A stretch of 64,000 nt of DNA, taken from positions 248,001 through 312,000 of the forward strand of contig NZ_CAWVHE010000003.1 of the NCBI RefSeq assembly GCF_963929015.1, given 5' to 3'. A program made the translations under genes and the position numbers. Every line of letters begins with the position of its first letter. The first letter of the stretch is position 1. The notes under the pieces are model-generated. The model was given only the letters and a program-made list of their open reading frames with translations. It made no database searches and was not told the DNA's origin. Of this stretch, positions 39,381 to 46,471 are shown one piece after another. This stretch comes from Merdimonas sp963929015. GTDB lineage: Bacteria > Bacillota > Clostridia > Lachnospirales > Lachnospiraceae.

Positions 39381-40305
39381 ATGATGCAACAATTTCATAC
39401 TCAGGAATATCCTGCTGCGAACCGTAACTACAAGGATCGCCTGTTTCGCTTTGTGTTTAATAACAAGAAGGATCTTCTGGATCTTTATAATGCGATCAAC
39501 GAGACGAACTATGACAATCCTGAAGAACTGGAAGTCAACACCCTCGAAAATGTTCTGTACCTTTCTATGAAGAACGATTTGTCCTTCCTGATTGATGCAG
39601 AGCTGAACCTGTATGAGCACCAGAGTACTTACAATCCCAACATGCCTATGAGGGGGCTTCTGTATTTTGCAGGCGTTTACAACAGACATATTTCCAGCCG
39701 TGAGATCAATATTTACAGCAGTTCACCTAAAGTATTTCCTTTTCCCCAGCACATCGTGTTCTACAACGGGACCCAGGAGGAACCGGACCGGAAGATTTTA
39801 AAACTGTCAGATCTCTTCCAGCGGCCAACCGGGGAGAAAGAGCCCTGCCTGGAATGTCAGACACTGATGTTGAATATCAATTATGGGCATAACCGGGAAT
39901 TGATGAAAAAATGCAGACGTCTGGAGGAATACGCCATCTTCGTGGATACCATCCGGAAGAATCAGGCGAAAGGGCAAGATCTGCAGGAAGCAGTGGAAGG
40001 GGCGGTGGAAAGCTGTATTGCCGGCGGGGGTCCTGGCGGATATCCTGAGATTGCAGAAAGCAGAGGTGGTACAGATGGTACTGGAAGGATTTGACCAGGA
40101 AGCATACGAAAAAGCCATGAAAAAAGAGGGTTATGAGGATGGATATCAAGATGGTAAAAAGGAAGAGCAGGAGCGGGGAATCGGTGGCTTGATCCGTTCT
40201 TTGAAGGAATTCGATATTCCGAAGGGGCAGATTTTGCAAAAACTTCAGGACACCTATCAGCTTACGGAAGAGGAAGCAATGGGTTATATAGAGAAAAATT
40301 GGTAG
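39381..40305 (+). pseudogene. Rpn/PD-(D/E)XK nuclease family protein, frameshifted copy
   Basis: The first of two near-identical genes for a recombination-promoting nuclease (PDDEXK_2 transposase-like). The nuclease core is intact: DAELNLYEHQSTYNPNMPMR. At about 40023-40030 the G run after gccggc has one G more than in copy B (42835-43782), which shifts the frame: the first part ends at 40094 and the rest (from about 40034, including EKAMKKEGYEDGYQDGKKEE) continues in another frame to 40305. The truncated 237-residue product keeps the catalytic half, so residual activity is possible. Confidence 0.85.
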
Positions 40306-40331
40306 ATGAGATGTGATGGAGAAACAGACAG

Positions 40332-40709
40332 ATGGATACAGCTACACTTTTGTTTTTTGAACAGCAGCCGGAAGCGCTTCCACTGTATGAAGCATTTGCA
40401 GGCGCAGTTATGGATCAATATCCGGACACGAGGATCAAGGTGCAGAAATCACAGATATCCTTTTCAAACCGGTATCTCTTTGCCTGCGTATCTTTTGCCC
40501 GGGTAAAAAAGAAGAAAGAGCTGCCAGATCCCTACCTTGTGATCACGCTTGGCATGCCTTATCCGCTGGAATCTCCCCGGGTGGCCGTGAAGACAGAACC
40601 TTATCCGGGGCGGTGGACGACGCATATCGTGATCGGATCAGCAGATGAGGTGGATGAAGAACTGCTGGGCTGGGTAGCAGAGGCGTATACCTTTGCGAAT
40701 GTGAAATAA
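40332..40709 (+). CDS. DUF5655-like protein
   Basis: A 125-residue soluble protein that I recognise as the DUF5655 type by its C-terminal pattern: PDPYLVITLGMPYPLESPRV, RWTTHIVIGSADEVDEEL and a final LGWVAEAYTFA. No catalytic motif is known to me. Start: ATG 40332, behind gagatgtgatggagaaacagac, only a weak ribosome binding site. It begins 26 bases after the frameshifted nuclease copy and lies between the two Rpn units. Confidence 0.72.
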   Translation: MDTATLLFFEQQPEALPLYEAFAGAVMDQYPDTRIKVQKSQISFSNRYLFACVSFARVKKKKELPDPYLVITLGMPYPLESPRVAVKTEPYPGRWTTHIVIGSADEVDEELLGWVAEAYTFANVK

Positions 40710-40732
40710 AAGTTTCCACAGAAAAAGACGGA

Positions 40733-41328
40733 GTGAGATTTTTGGAAAGCAGCAGAAGAGAAAAAGGAAACAGAACTTTTTACATAGTGGTAGGAATTAT
40801 TATACTGGTTTTGCTGTCATTATATACGCTATTTATGATGTGGGTAGGCGGCGGGTATCTTGAAGAAGGGATGGCAGGCTATATCACACATATAGTGAAA
40901 AGAGTAATTCTTATCATAGTAGCGGGAGGATTGCTGGTTTATTCTTACCGGAGGATAGAAAGCCGGAAAGGTGCTTTGCTGTGGCTTCTTTTTCTCTGTA
41001 TTTCGCTTTTTTTCTGTTTTATTTTTTTAAGAAATATAATCCTTGACATTCCATATATTTCAAAGCCAGAGTGTACGCGATTGCGGGTTATCTCATGGGA
41101 TGTTGATACGGAAATGGACTATTATATCCCCTATAAGATAGAAGGGCTGGATGAAGATGGAAAAAAGCGGCGGTTCACAGTGAACAAGAGCACATACAAA
41201 CGATACAGCGGGGAGGATAGTATAAACACAGCGGGGAGGATAGTATAAACACAGCGGATGTAATGTATCTGCCTCGTACGAGAGTTGTAATGGAACTTGA
41301 TATGGGGGATGCTGAGACAGAAGAATAA
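40733..41328 (+). pseudogene. Small membrane protein disrupted by a 23-bp duplication
   Basis: The frame opens at GTG 40733 (or TTG 40742 behind ggagtga) and encodes three hydrophobic helices near residues 15-40, 50-68 and 80-105, then a soluble tail. A 23-bp direct duplication at 41205-41250 shifts the frame, so the product ends at 41248 after 171 residues. With one copy removed the frame runs on through DVMYLPRTRVVMELDMGD to a stop at 41328, about 190 residues. I do not recognise the family. Confidence 0.72.
41205..41250. repeat. 23-bp tandem duplication
   Basis: Two exact copies, 41205-41227 and 41228-41250, beginning acagcggggaggatagtata. The length is not a multiple of three. Confidence 0.95.
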
Positions 41329-41586
41329 GGTTTCTTTGCTTTTATGGGGATTGACGGCAGAAAGCTGGAAATGCTGTTTCTTGCGCCTGAAGAGCGGGAC
41401 AGGGGATTAGGAAGAATGTTGCTGGAATATGGCATTACAGAATATGGCGTCAAAGAACTGACTGTCAATGAGCAGAATCCACAGGCAAAAGGATTTTATG
41501 AGCATATGGGATTCCGGGTTCGGGAAAGGTCAGAGATTGACGAGCAGGGGAATCCGTACCCCATCTTGTTTATGGAATTACAATAG
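41329..41586 (+). pseudogene. GNAT acetyltransferase, N-terminally truncated
   Basis: The last about 85 residues of a GNAT protein: LEMLFLAPEERDRGLGRMLL is the acetyl-CoA-binding strand and loop, and NPQAKGFYEHMGFRV is the conserved end. The frame begins directly after the stop codon of the preceding gene (GFFAFMGIDGRKLEM), without start codon or ribosome binding site for the missing N-terminal half; the ATG at 41344 falls within the fold. I take it as a fragment left by deletion. Confidence 0.75.
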
Positions 41587-41726
41587 CCTGGAATTGGCAG
41601 TCGCAGATAAAGGATCTGATGGAACATTTTATCACTTCGCAACTATGGGTTGACGCATTTCCAGGCTTAGATGGGGGCTTTGCAACGGGTCTTATTGTTA
41701 CAATGATACCAAACGAGGAAACATAT

Positions 41727-42623
41727 ATGATTGAAGTATTATTTGGAGAAAGCGAAGCAGCCTCCATGAAAGCTGCAAAAACTAAGGTAATATTGGGGCA
41801 TATAAGTGGACCAACATCGGTATGGAAGTCAGGGGAAAAAACACCGCCAGAGAGACCTTTTACTGGTTGGGTAGAGGGGACGGCGGAAGAAGTGATCTGC
41901 CTTGGTTTTATGCTGGACATTGGTAATATCAAAGAGGCTGTAGACAGTCAGTACCGGAAACATCTGATTTATTCCATGTACGCACAAAATCAATATGGTA
42001 AGAATCCGGAAATAGATGAAGAACTGAAATTGACAGGGGAAGTTTACGCGAATGAATTATTGCGTTTGAGAAAGTATCTCGAAGATGGAGAGATAATCCG
42101 GATATGGTACAGCGATGCGCCCTATTCCAGATGTGGTTTTTATAGTCTGTGTCAGATGCTGAAAAACTATAAGAATGAGATTCATGTTGTAAAACTTCCG
42201 GAATACGTAGTAAGAAAAACGAGTGTTATTTCATACAGAAACTGGGGCGAAGTCTCGGCAGAGGAATTTGCGTGGTTCCTTTCCTATGAAAGGATACTGA
42301 CCAAAGAAGAAGTGGGGATATATGCGCTGTTATGGGCAGAATTAACAGAGGATAACAGCCCGCTCAGAGCTGTGATAAATGGAAGAATTACCGGTGTTCA
42401 AGAAGATTTTTATGATTTTTTGATATGGAAAAAACTTACATATAAACCGGTCAAAGAGGCAAGATTGATAGGCGATATTCTTGGGTGTTTTCAGATAGGT
42501 ATGAGCGACTGGTGGTTTGCAAAGCGAATCGAATATTTTATTTGGCAGGATAAAATTAAGGTATTGGAGGATTCCGAAAATAAATATGCAAGAGTGATTT
42601 GTAGAGCAGATGGCAGAGGATAG
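41727..42623 (+). CDS. DUF1835/DUF3658 domain protein
   Basis: A 298-residue protein. The first about 120 residues match DUF1835 (MIEVLFGESEAASMKAAK; LGFMLDIGNI) and the last part DUF3658 (SPLRAVINGRITGVQEDFYD). Function unknown. I start it at ATG 41727 because gagga lies eight bases upstream and the family begins MIEVLFGES; the frame is open 36 codons further upstream. The last codons (ADGRG, stop) lie within the terminator hairpin that starts Rpn unit B, so its native 3' end may have been replaced. Confidence 0.8.
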   Translation: MIEVLFGESEAASMKAAKTKVILGHISGPTSVWKSGEKTPPERPFTGWVEGTAEEVICLGFMLDIGNIKEAVDSQYRKHLIYSMYAQNQYGKNPEIDEELKLTGEVYANELLRLRKYLEDGEIIRIWYSDAPYSRCGFYSLCQMLKNYKNEIHVVKLPEYVVRKTSVISYRNWGEVSAEEFAWFLSYERILTKEEVGIYALLWAELTEDNSPLRAVINGRITGVQEDFYDFLIWKKLTYKPVKEARLIGDILGCFQIGMSDWWFAKRIEYFIWQDKIKVLEDSENKYARVICRADGRG

Positions 42624-42652
42624 ATTTGTCTATTCTGCCATCTTGTTTTTTG
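42608..42652 (+). terminator. Terminator overlapping the DUF1835 stop codon
   Basis: agatggcag..gataga / tctattctgccatct with TTTG loop, then a T run. Nearly identical to the hairpin at 39154. Confidence 0.85.
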
Positions 42653-42790
42653 TGAATCTTTCCACTATAATGAACAAATAATCAACGGGAGAATTCTTTC
42701 TCCACAAAGGGCCGGATCTTCCGGCTGTCAATTTCTTATCCGGCGTTTTCCGCCATTTTATTCCAGACCTTTCTTGAGCTCACTTAAAGG

Positions 42791-42819
42791 TTGCAACGGT
42801 TTGTTTTGTTTTCTATAAT
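42791..42819 (+). promoter_or_regulatory. Promoter of Rpn copy B
   Basis: TTGCAA 42791-42796, 17-base spacer, TATAAT 42814-42819, the same arrangement as in copy A. Confidence 0.65.
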
Positions 42820-42834
42820 GAAAGGAGAAAATCA

Positions 42835-43782
42835 ATGATGCAACAATTTCATACTCAGGAATATCCTGCCGCGAACCGTAACTACAAGGATCGCCTGTTT
42901 CGCTTTGTGTTTAATAACAAGAAGGATCTTCTGGATCTTTATAATGCGATCAACGGGACGGACTATGACAATCCGGAAGAACTGGAGGTCAACACCCTGG
43001 AAAATGTTCTGTACCTTTCTATGAAGAACGATTTGTCCTTCCTGATCGATGCAGAGCTGAACCTGTATGAGCACCAGAGCACTTATAATCCCAATATGCC
43101 TATGCGGGGGCTTCTGTATTTCGCAGGTGTTTATACCAGACACATTTCCAGTCGTGAGATTAATATCTACAGTAGTTCGCCCAAGGAATTTCCCTTTCCT
43201 CAGCACATTGTATTCTACAATGGAACCCAGGAGGAACCGGACCGAAAAATTTTGAAGTTATCAGATCTCTTCCGGCGGCCAAACGGGGAGAAAGAACCCT
43301 GCCTGGAATGTCAGACTCTGATGTTAAACATCAATTACGGGCATAACAGGGAATTGATGAAGAAATGCAGGCGTCTGGAGGAATACGCCATATTCGTGGA
43401 TACCATCCGGAAGAATCAGGCGAAAGGGCAAGATTTGCAGGAAGCAGTGGAAACGGCGGTGGAAAGCTGTATTGCCGGCGGGGTTCTGGCGGATATTCTG
43501 AGAGCGCAGAAAGCAGAGGTGGTACAGATGGTACTGGAAGGATTTGATCAGGAAGCATATGAGAAAGCCATGAAAAAAGAGGGTTATGAAGATGGCTATC
43601 AGGAGGGAAAAGAAGACGGCTATCAGGAGGGAATCGAACAAGGAATCGAGCGGGGAATCTGTGGATTGATTCGTTCCCTGAAGGAATTCGACATTCCGAA
43701 GGAGCAGATTTTGCAAAAACTTCAGGACACCTATGAGCTTACAGAAGAAGAAGCCAGGGGTTGTATAGAGAAATATTGGTAG
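42835..43782 (+). CDS. Rpn family recombination-promoting nuclease (PD-(D/E)XK)
   Basis: The intact copy, 315 residues. The nuclease core includes DAELNLYEHQSTYNPNMPMR, with the D..E.x.Q pattern of the PDDEXK_2 family. The last 90 residues hold a charged helical region and a short repeat tail (EGYEDGYQEGKEDGYQEGIE) typical of Rpn proteins, in which the tail length varies. These proteins cleave DNA and promote recombination; several are linked to phage defence or gene mobility. Start: ATG 42835 behind aaaggagaaaatca; a second ATG follows directly. Confidence 0.85.
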   Translation: MMQQFHTQEYPAANRNYKDRLFRFVFNNKKDLLDLYNAINGTDYDNPEELEVNTLENVLYLSMKNDLSFLIDAELNLYEHQSTYNPNMPMRGLLYFAGVYTRHISSREINIYSSSPKEFPFPQHIVFYNGTQEEPDRKILKLSDLFRRPNGEKEPCLECQTLMLNINYGHNRELMKKCRRLEEYAIFVDTIRKNQAKGQDLQEAVETAVESCIAGGVLADILRAQKAEVVQMVLEGFDQEAYEKAMKKEGYEDGYQEGKEDGYQEGIEQGIERGICGLIRSLKEFDIPKEQILQKLQDTYELTEEEARGCIEKYW

Positions 43783-43813
43783 ACTGATAACCTGGAAGCT
43801 GAGGAGGAACTTT

Positions 43814-44188
43814 ATGAAACGGGAATTAGGAATTGCCAGATGTGGCCTTGCATGCTGTTTATGCACAGAGAATCCGGAGTGCAATGGATGTGGATCAAAC
43901 GGCTGCCCGGATAATGATTCTTGTGAGAATAAAAAATGTTCAATTGCAAAAGGGCTGACACATTGTTATGAGTGTGAAGAAGATTGCAGAAAAGGATTAT
44001 TGAGCAAAATTAAGCCATATACATTTAGTCTGTTTGCCAAAAAGTATGGAGAGGAAAAGCTTCTGGATTGTTTGGAGAGAAATGAGAAAAATGGTGTTGT
44101 GTATCATCGAGAGGGTATAAACGGGGATTACGATGACTTTGATGATGTAGAACAGTTAATGAATTTTATCTTAACAGGAGCGCAATAG
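43814..44188 (+). CDS. DUF3795 cysteine-rich protein
   Basis: A 124-residue protein with at least eleven cysteines, most in the first 60 residues (ARCGLACCLCTENPECNGC; CENKKCSIAKGLTHCYEC). The pattern fits DUF3795, thought to bind metal or an iron-sulfur cluster. The C-terminal half is helical (YGEEKLLDCLERNEKNG). Start: ATG behind gaggaggaacttt. It stands in a row of small same-strand genes up to the mobile element. Confidence 0.85.
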   Translation: MKRELGIARCGLACCLCTENPECNGCGSNGCPDNDSCENKKCSIAKGLTHCYECEEDCRKGLLSKIKPYTFSLFAKKYGEEKLLDCLERNEKNGVVYHREGINGDYDDFDDVEQLMNFILTGAQ

Positions 44189-44264
44189 CCTGATGTTGAA
44201 GCTTTTATGAAAAAAACGGATGTGAAAAGAGTTTACATACGATTGATTTAAGGGGGAAGCAAAA

Positions 44265-44696
44265 ATGGCGGTTTCAAATATAAAAGCGCTGATTCCCGTC
44301 GAACTTCACACAGTGTGGGATTTTGTTTTGGACATTGAGAATTACGCTGCCTGGAGAAGTGACTTGAGTAAAACAGTAGTTATCAGTGACAGGCAATTTA
44401 TCGAATATACTAAAGACGGATATCCTACGACCTTTACCGTGACGCTTGTTGAGCCATACAGACGATGGGAATTTGATATGGAAAACAGCAATATGACAGG
44501 CCATTGGACTGGCGTTTTTACTGCCAAAGGAAGTGAAACAGAGATAGATTTTACGGAGCAAGTGGAAGCGAAGAAATTATTAATGAAACCCTTTGTAAAG
44601 TCTTATTTGAGAAAGCAGCAGACACAGTTTGTTGCGGACATAAGAAAAGCATTGGGCGGCTTATATCCACTATCTCCGGATTTACAGAAAATTTGA
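44265..44696 (+). CDS. SRPBCC family protein
   Basis: A 143-residue START/Bet v1-like protein. It opens with the usual strand and helix (IKALIPVELHTVWDFVLDIE), followed by YAAWRSDLSKTVV, a central sheet, and the long C-terminal helix (FVKSYLRKQQTQFVADIRK). Members bind hydrophobic ligands in a deep pocket. Start: ATG behind aagggggaagcaaaa. The partner or ligand is unknown. Confidence 0.85.
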   Translation: MAVSNIKALIPVELHTVWDFVLDIENYAAWRSDLSKTVVISDRQFIEYTKDGYPTTFTVTLVEPYRRWEFDMENSNMTGHWTGVFTAKGSETEIDFTEQVEAKKLLMKPFVKSYLRKQQTQFVADIRKALGGLYPLSPDLQKI

Positions 44697-44723
44697 AGAA
44701 ATAGAACAATTAGAGAAGTTGAT

Positions 44724-45254
44724 ATGAAAAAAATCAGTTTGTTTATAGCGATGAGCCTTGACGGGTATATCGCAGACAGTAAAGGGAGTGTTGACTGGTT
44801 GCCCGGTCAAGGCGATGATGACGATAATGTTGATGCATATTCGAAATTCGTAAAAAACATTGATACTGTGGTAATGGGATGGAATACCTATCATCAAATC
44901 GTCACAGAACTTTCACCGGACGAATGGGTTTATCAAGATTTTATAACCTATGTTGTGACACATAATCCAAAGGAATCGTCTGATAAAATTCATTTTGTTA
45001 ATGAAAGCCCTGTTAATCTGATAAAAAGATTGCGGGAAGAAAATGGAAAAGGTATTTGGATCTGTGGTGGAGCAAACCTGATTCAACAACTGGCCAGAGA
45101 AGATATGATTGACTGTTACTATATTACTATTATCCCAATAATCCTGGGTTCAGGCATTCGACTTTTTGGAAACGCTAACCAAGCAATTAAGTTGAGACTG
45201 CTCAAAACACAATCGTATAATGGTATGACGGATTTGATCTATATTAGAAGATAA
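44724..45254 (+). CDS. Dihydrofolate reductase family protein (RibD C-terminal-like)
   Basis: A 176-residue reductase of the DHFR/RibD superfamily: MKKISLFIAMSLDGYIAD at the start, VVMGWNTYHQIV as the nucleotide-binding helix, and IWICGGANLIQQL near residue 112, the second NADPH-binding stretch. Members reduce pterin- or pyrimidine-like substrates; this one need not be a true DHFR. Start: ATG with gagaagttgat upstream. The stop codon falls inside the 14-bp repeat that flanks the mobile element, so the element appears inserted at the exact 3' end of this gene. Confidence 0.87.
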   Translation: MKKISLFIAMSLDGYIADSKGSVDWLPGQGDDDDNVDAYSKFVKNIDTVVMGWNTYHQIVTELSPDEWVYQDFITYVVTHNPKESSDKIHFVNESPVNLIKRLREENGKGIWICGGANLIQQLAREDMIDCYYITIIPIILGSGIRLFGNANQAIKLRLLKTQSYNGMTDLIYIRR

Positions 45255-45265
45255 ATTGGAATTTG
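45252..45265 (+). repeat. Candidate left attachment site
   Basis: TAAATTGGAATTTG, identical to 55836-55849. Its first three bases are the stop codon of the upstream reductase gene. The following 255 bases to the TnpV gene hold a hairpin (45395-45431) and no gene that I can support. Confidence 0.6.
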
Positions 45266-45394
45266 AAACCTCAAATTATGTAGGTGGTTATACCGCCTCA
45301 TAGGGATTTAATAAAGACCTCCGAAACCGTTGAAAATAAAGGATTTTTCGCACTCTGCTCGCCTTATCCCTTTATACGATTTCACACCGTTTTA

Positions 45395-45433
45395 CCCTTG
45401 CTCCGAGAAGTTATAAGGGCAAAAGCAAGGGCA
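45395..45433 (+). repeat. Left-end hairpin and direct repeat of the element
   Basis: CCCTTGCT (45395-45402) pairs with AGCAAGGG (45424-45431). The 20 bases at 45414-45433 match 55745-55764 at 19 positions, so similar sequence is present near both ends of the element. Confidence 0.6.
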
Positions 45434-45520
45434 GGAAAAACTGATAACACGATATAACAAGGTGTGGCAATCGGGAAACTGTGATGTATGTGCGAATATA
45501 TGATTTTGGAGGATTACAAA

Positions 45521-45901
45521 ATGGAACAGTACATCTATAACGAGCAAAACGGTCTTTGGTATGAGCTGCGGGGCGATTATTATATCCCCTGCTTGGAATT
45601 ACCAGCCGAAAAAGAAGAACGGTCTATCGGCGTATGGGGACAGCGGCATTTGCGGTATATCCGTGAACATAAAAAGGCGCTTTATACCAGCCTTTTGACA
45701 AGCGGCAAGCTGCAATCCTATCTTGCCGATGTTGAGGAACAGGCGCAGGAGCTGTTTGACCGTCTTATGAAGCAGCGTGCGGAGCGTGAGGGCATTACCG
45801 AAACACTGAAAGCCGACAATCAAATGGAGTGGGTGCAGAGAATGAATGCCCTGCGGTCGGCGGTTATAGAAACCGTCAATGCCGAGGTGATCTTCGTATG
45901 A
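45521..45901 (+). CDS. tnpV: TnpV, transposon-encoded protein
   Basis: A 126-residue protein of the TnpV family carried by many clostridial mobile elements; its role is not established. Visible features are YNEQNGLWYELRGDYYIPCL near the start, GVWGQRHLRYIREHK, and the helical end QMEWVQRMNALRSAV. The start is ATG 45521, eight bases after tttggagg; the frame is open eleven codons upstream. The stop overlaps the next small gene by four bases (ATGA). Confidence 0.85.
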   Translation: MEQYIYNEQNGLWYELRGDYYIPCLELPAEKEERSIGVWGQRHLRYIREHKKALYTSLLTSGKLQSYLADVEEQAQELFDRLMKQRAEREGITETLKADNQMEWVQRMNALRSAVIETVNAEVIFV

Positions 45902-46044
45902 GGAAGAAGAAATACCACCTTTATTTGACGGCAGAAGAAAGGCGGTATGCTTTTAACGCTCTGCTTGTTTACCGCAATAAGCTGCTGGCGCAGGGCAGAT
46001 ACACAGACCTTGTGGACGAGGTAATGATAAAGCTGCAAAAATGA
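45898..46044 (+). CDS. Small conserved element protein, 48 aa
   Basis: A basic 48-residue protein (start MRKKKYHLYLTAEERRY, end VDEVMIKLQK) whose ATG overlaps the TnpV stop. Similar small proteins often follow tnpV in clostridial mobile elements as I recall. The helical pattern with YRNKLLAQGRYTDLVDE suggests a small DNA- or protein-binding unit. Function unknown. Confidence 0.7.
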   Translation: MRKKKYHLYLTAEERRYAFNALLVYRNKLLAQGRYTDLVDEVMIKLQK

Positions 46045-46071
46045 GCCTGTAACGCTTTCAGACGCAAAAAC

Positions 46072-46102
46072 GAGGGGGCAAGGTACAAACACCTTGCCCC
46101 TC
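46072..46102 (+). terminator. Hairpin after the tnpV pair
   Basis: gaggggcaaggt-type stem: gagggggcaaggt (46072-46084) with accttgcccctc (46091-46102), one bulge. No strong T run follows, but an outer pair gagcctg / caggctc and AAAAAA occur nearby, so it may terminate in either direction. Confidence 0.5.
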
Positions 46103-46224
46103 AAAGTTCAGGCTCAAAAAACGGCTTAAAATCAGGCTTTTTTGGCCTCTAAATGTCCACGCGGCGGAATAGAAGGTTTAACTGGAATTGTTGATAGCGC
46201 ACCCATTTTTCTGGAGAAAAAGTA

Positions 46225-46253
46225 TTGAAAATCAGCCGGTTTTATGCTATAAT
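46225..46253 (+). promoter_or_regulatory. Promoter of the surface-protein transcript
   Basis: TTGAAA 46225-46230, a 17-base spacer ending in TGC, and TATAAT 46248-46253: an extended -10 promoter about 220 bases before the surface-protein gene. Confidence 0.75.
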
Positions 46254-46290
46254 AAATATGTATATATAGGGATAAAGAGAGGTCTTGACA

Positions 46291-46401
46291 ATGAATGCAA
46301 AAAGGCGGACAATGCTAACAGCCAGCCAGCTAAGCATAACTCTGCCCTTTTTCCTGTCAAGCTCAAACTGCAAATTTTCAAGGCGTATTCTGCCCGTTTA
46401 A
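46291..46401 (+). CDS. Possible leader ORF, 36 aa
   Basis: A short frame from ATG 46291 (MNAKRRTMLTASQLSITLPF onward, ending SRRILPV) behind gagagg, about 30 bases after the predicted transcription start. Its stop lies in the loop of the hairpin at 46380-46424. The arrangement looks like a leader peptide overlapping an attenuator. The peptide is basic with a central hydrophobic patch; I do not recognise it. It could also be chance. Confidence 0.45.
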   Translation: MNAKRRTMLTASQLSITLPFFLSSSNCKFSRRILPV

Positions 46402-46424
46402 CAATGGGTGGAATGCGCCTTTTT
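46380..46424 (+). terminator. Attenuator-like hairpin in the surface-protein leader
   Basis: aaggcgtattctgcccgtt (46380-46398) pairs with aatgggtggaatgcgcctt (46403-46421) along its full length, with G-T pairs at four positions, followed by TTTTC. It lies 50 bases before the surface-protein start codon, so it could stop transcription before that gene. Confidence 0.6.
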
Positions 46425-46471
46425 CTATTTTGCGGTAAAAATCTGTAAAAGGAACGGAGCGGAGCAAAGCG

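Larger units (their letters stand above)
39154..40314 (+). repeat. Rpn unit, copy A
   Basis: Direct repeat of about 1.16 kb matching 42606-43793. It begins with a terminator hairpin, continues through a conserved leader of about 190 bases with a promoter, and ends just past the nuclease gene stop. Copy A is the frameshifted one. Confidence 0.88.
42606..43793 (+). repeat. Rpn unit, copy B
   Basis: Direct repeat of 39154-40314, from the hairpin at the end of the DUF1835 gene to just after the nuclease stop. The gene is intact here and has a longer Gly-Tyr-Gln-rich tail. Similarity stops within a few bases of the gene ends on both sides. Confidence 0.88.

Noticed and set aside
46188..46448. 86-codon open frame before the surface-protein gene
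   Set aside because: It overlaps the promoter at 46225-46253 and the leader hairpin and has no ribosome binding site. The leader ORF at 46291 is the better candidate.
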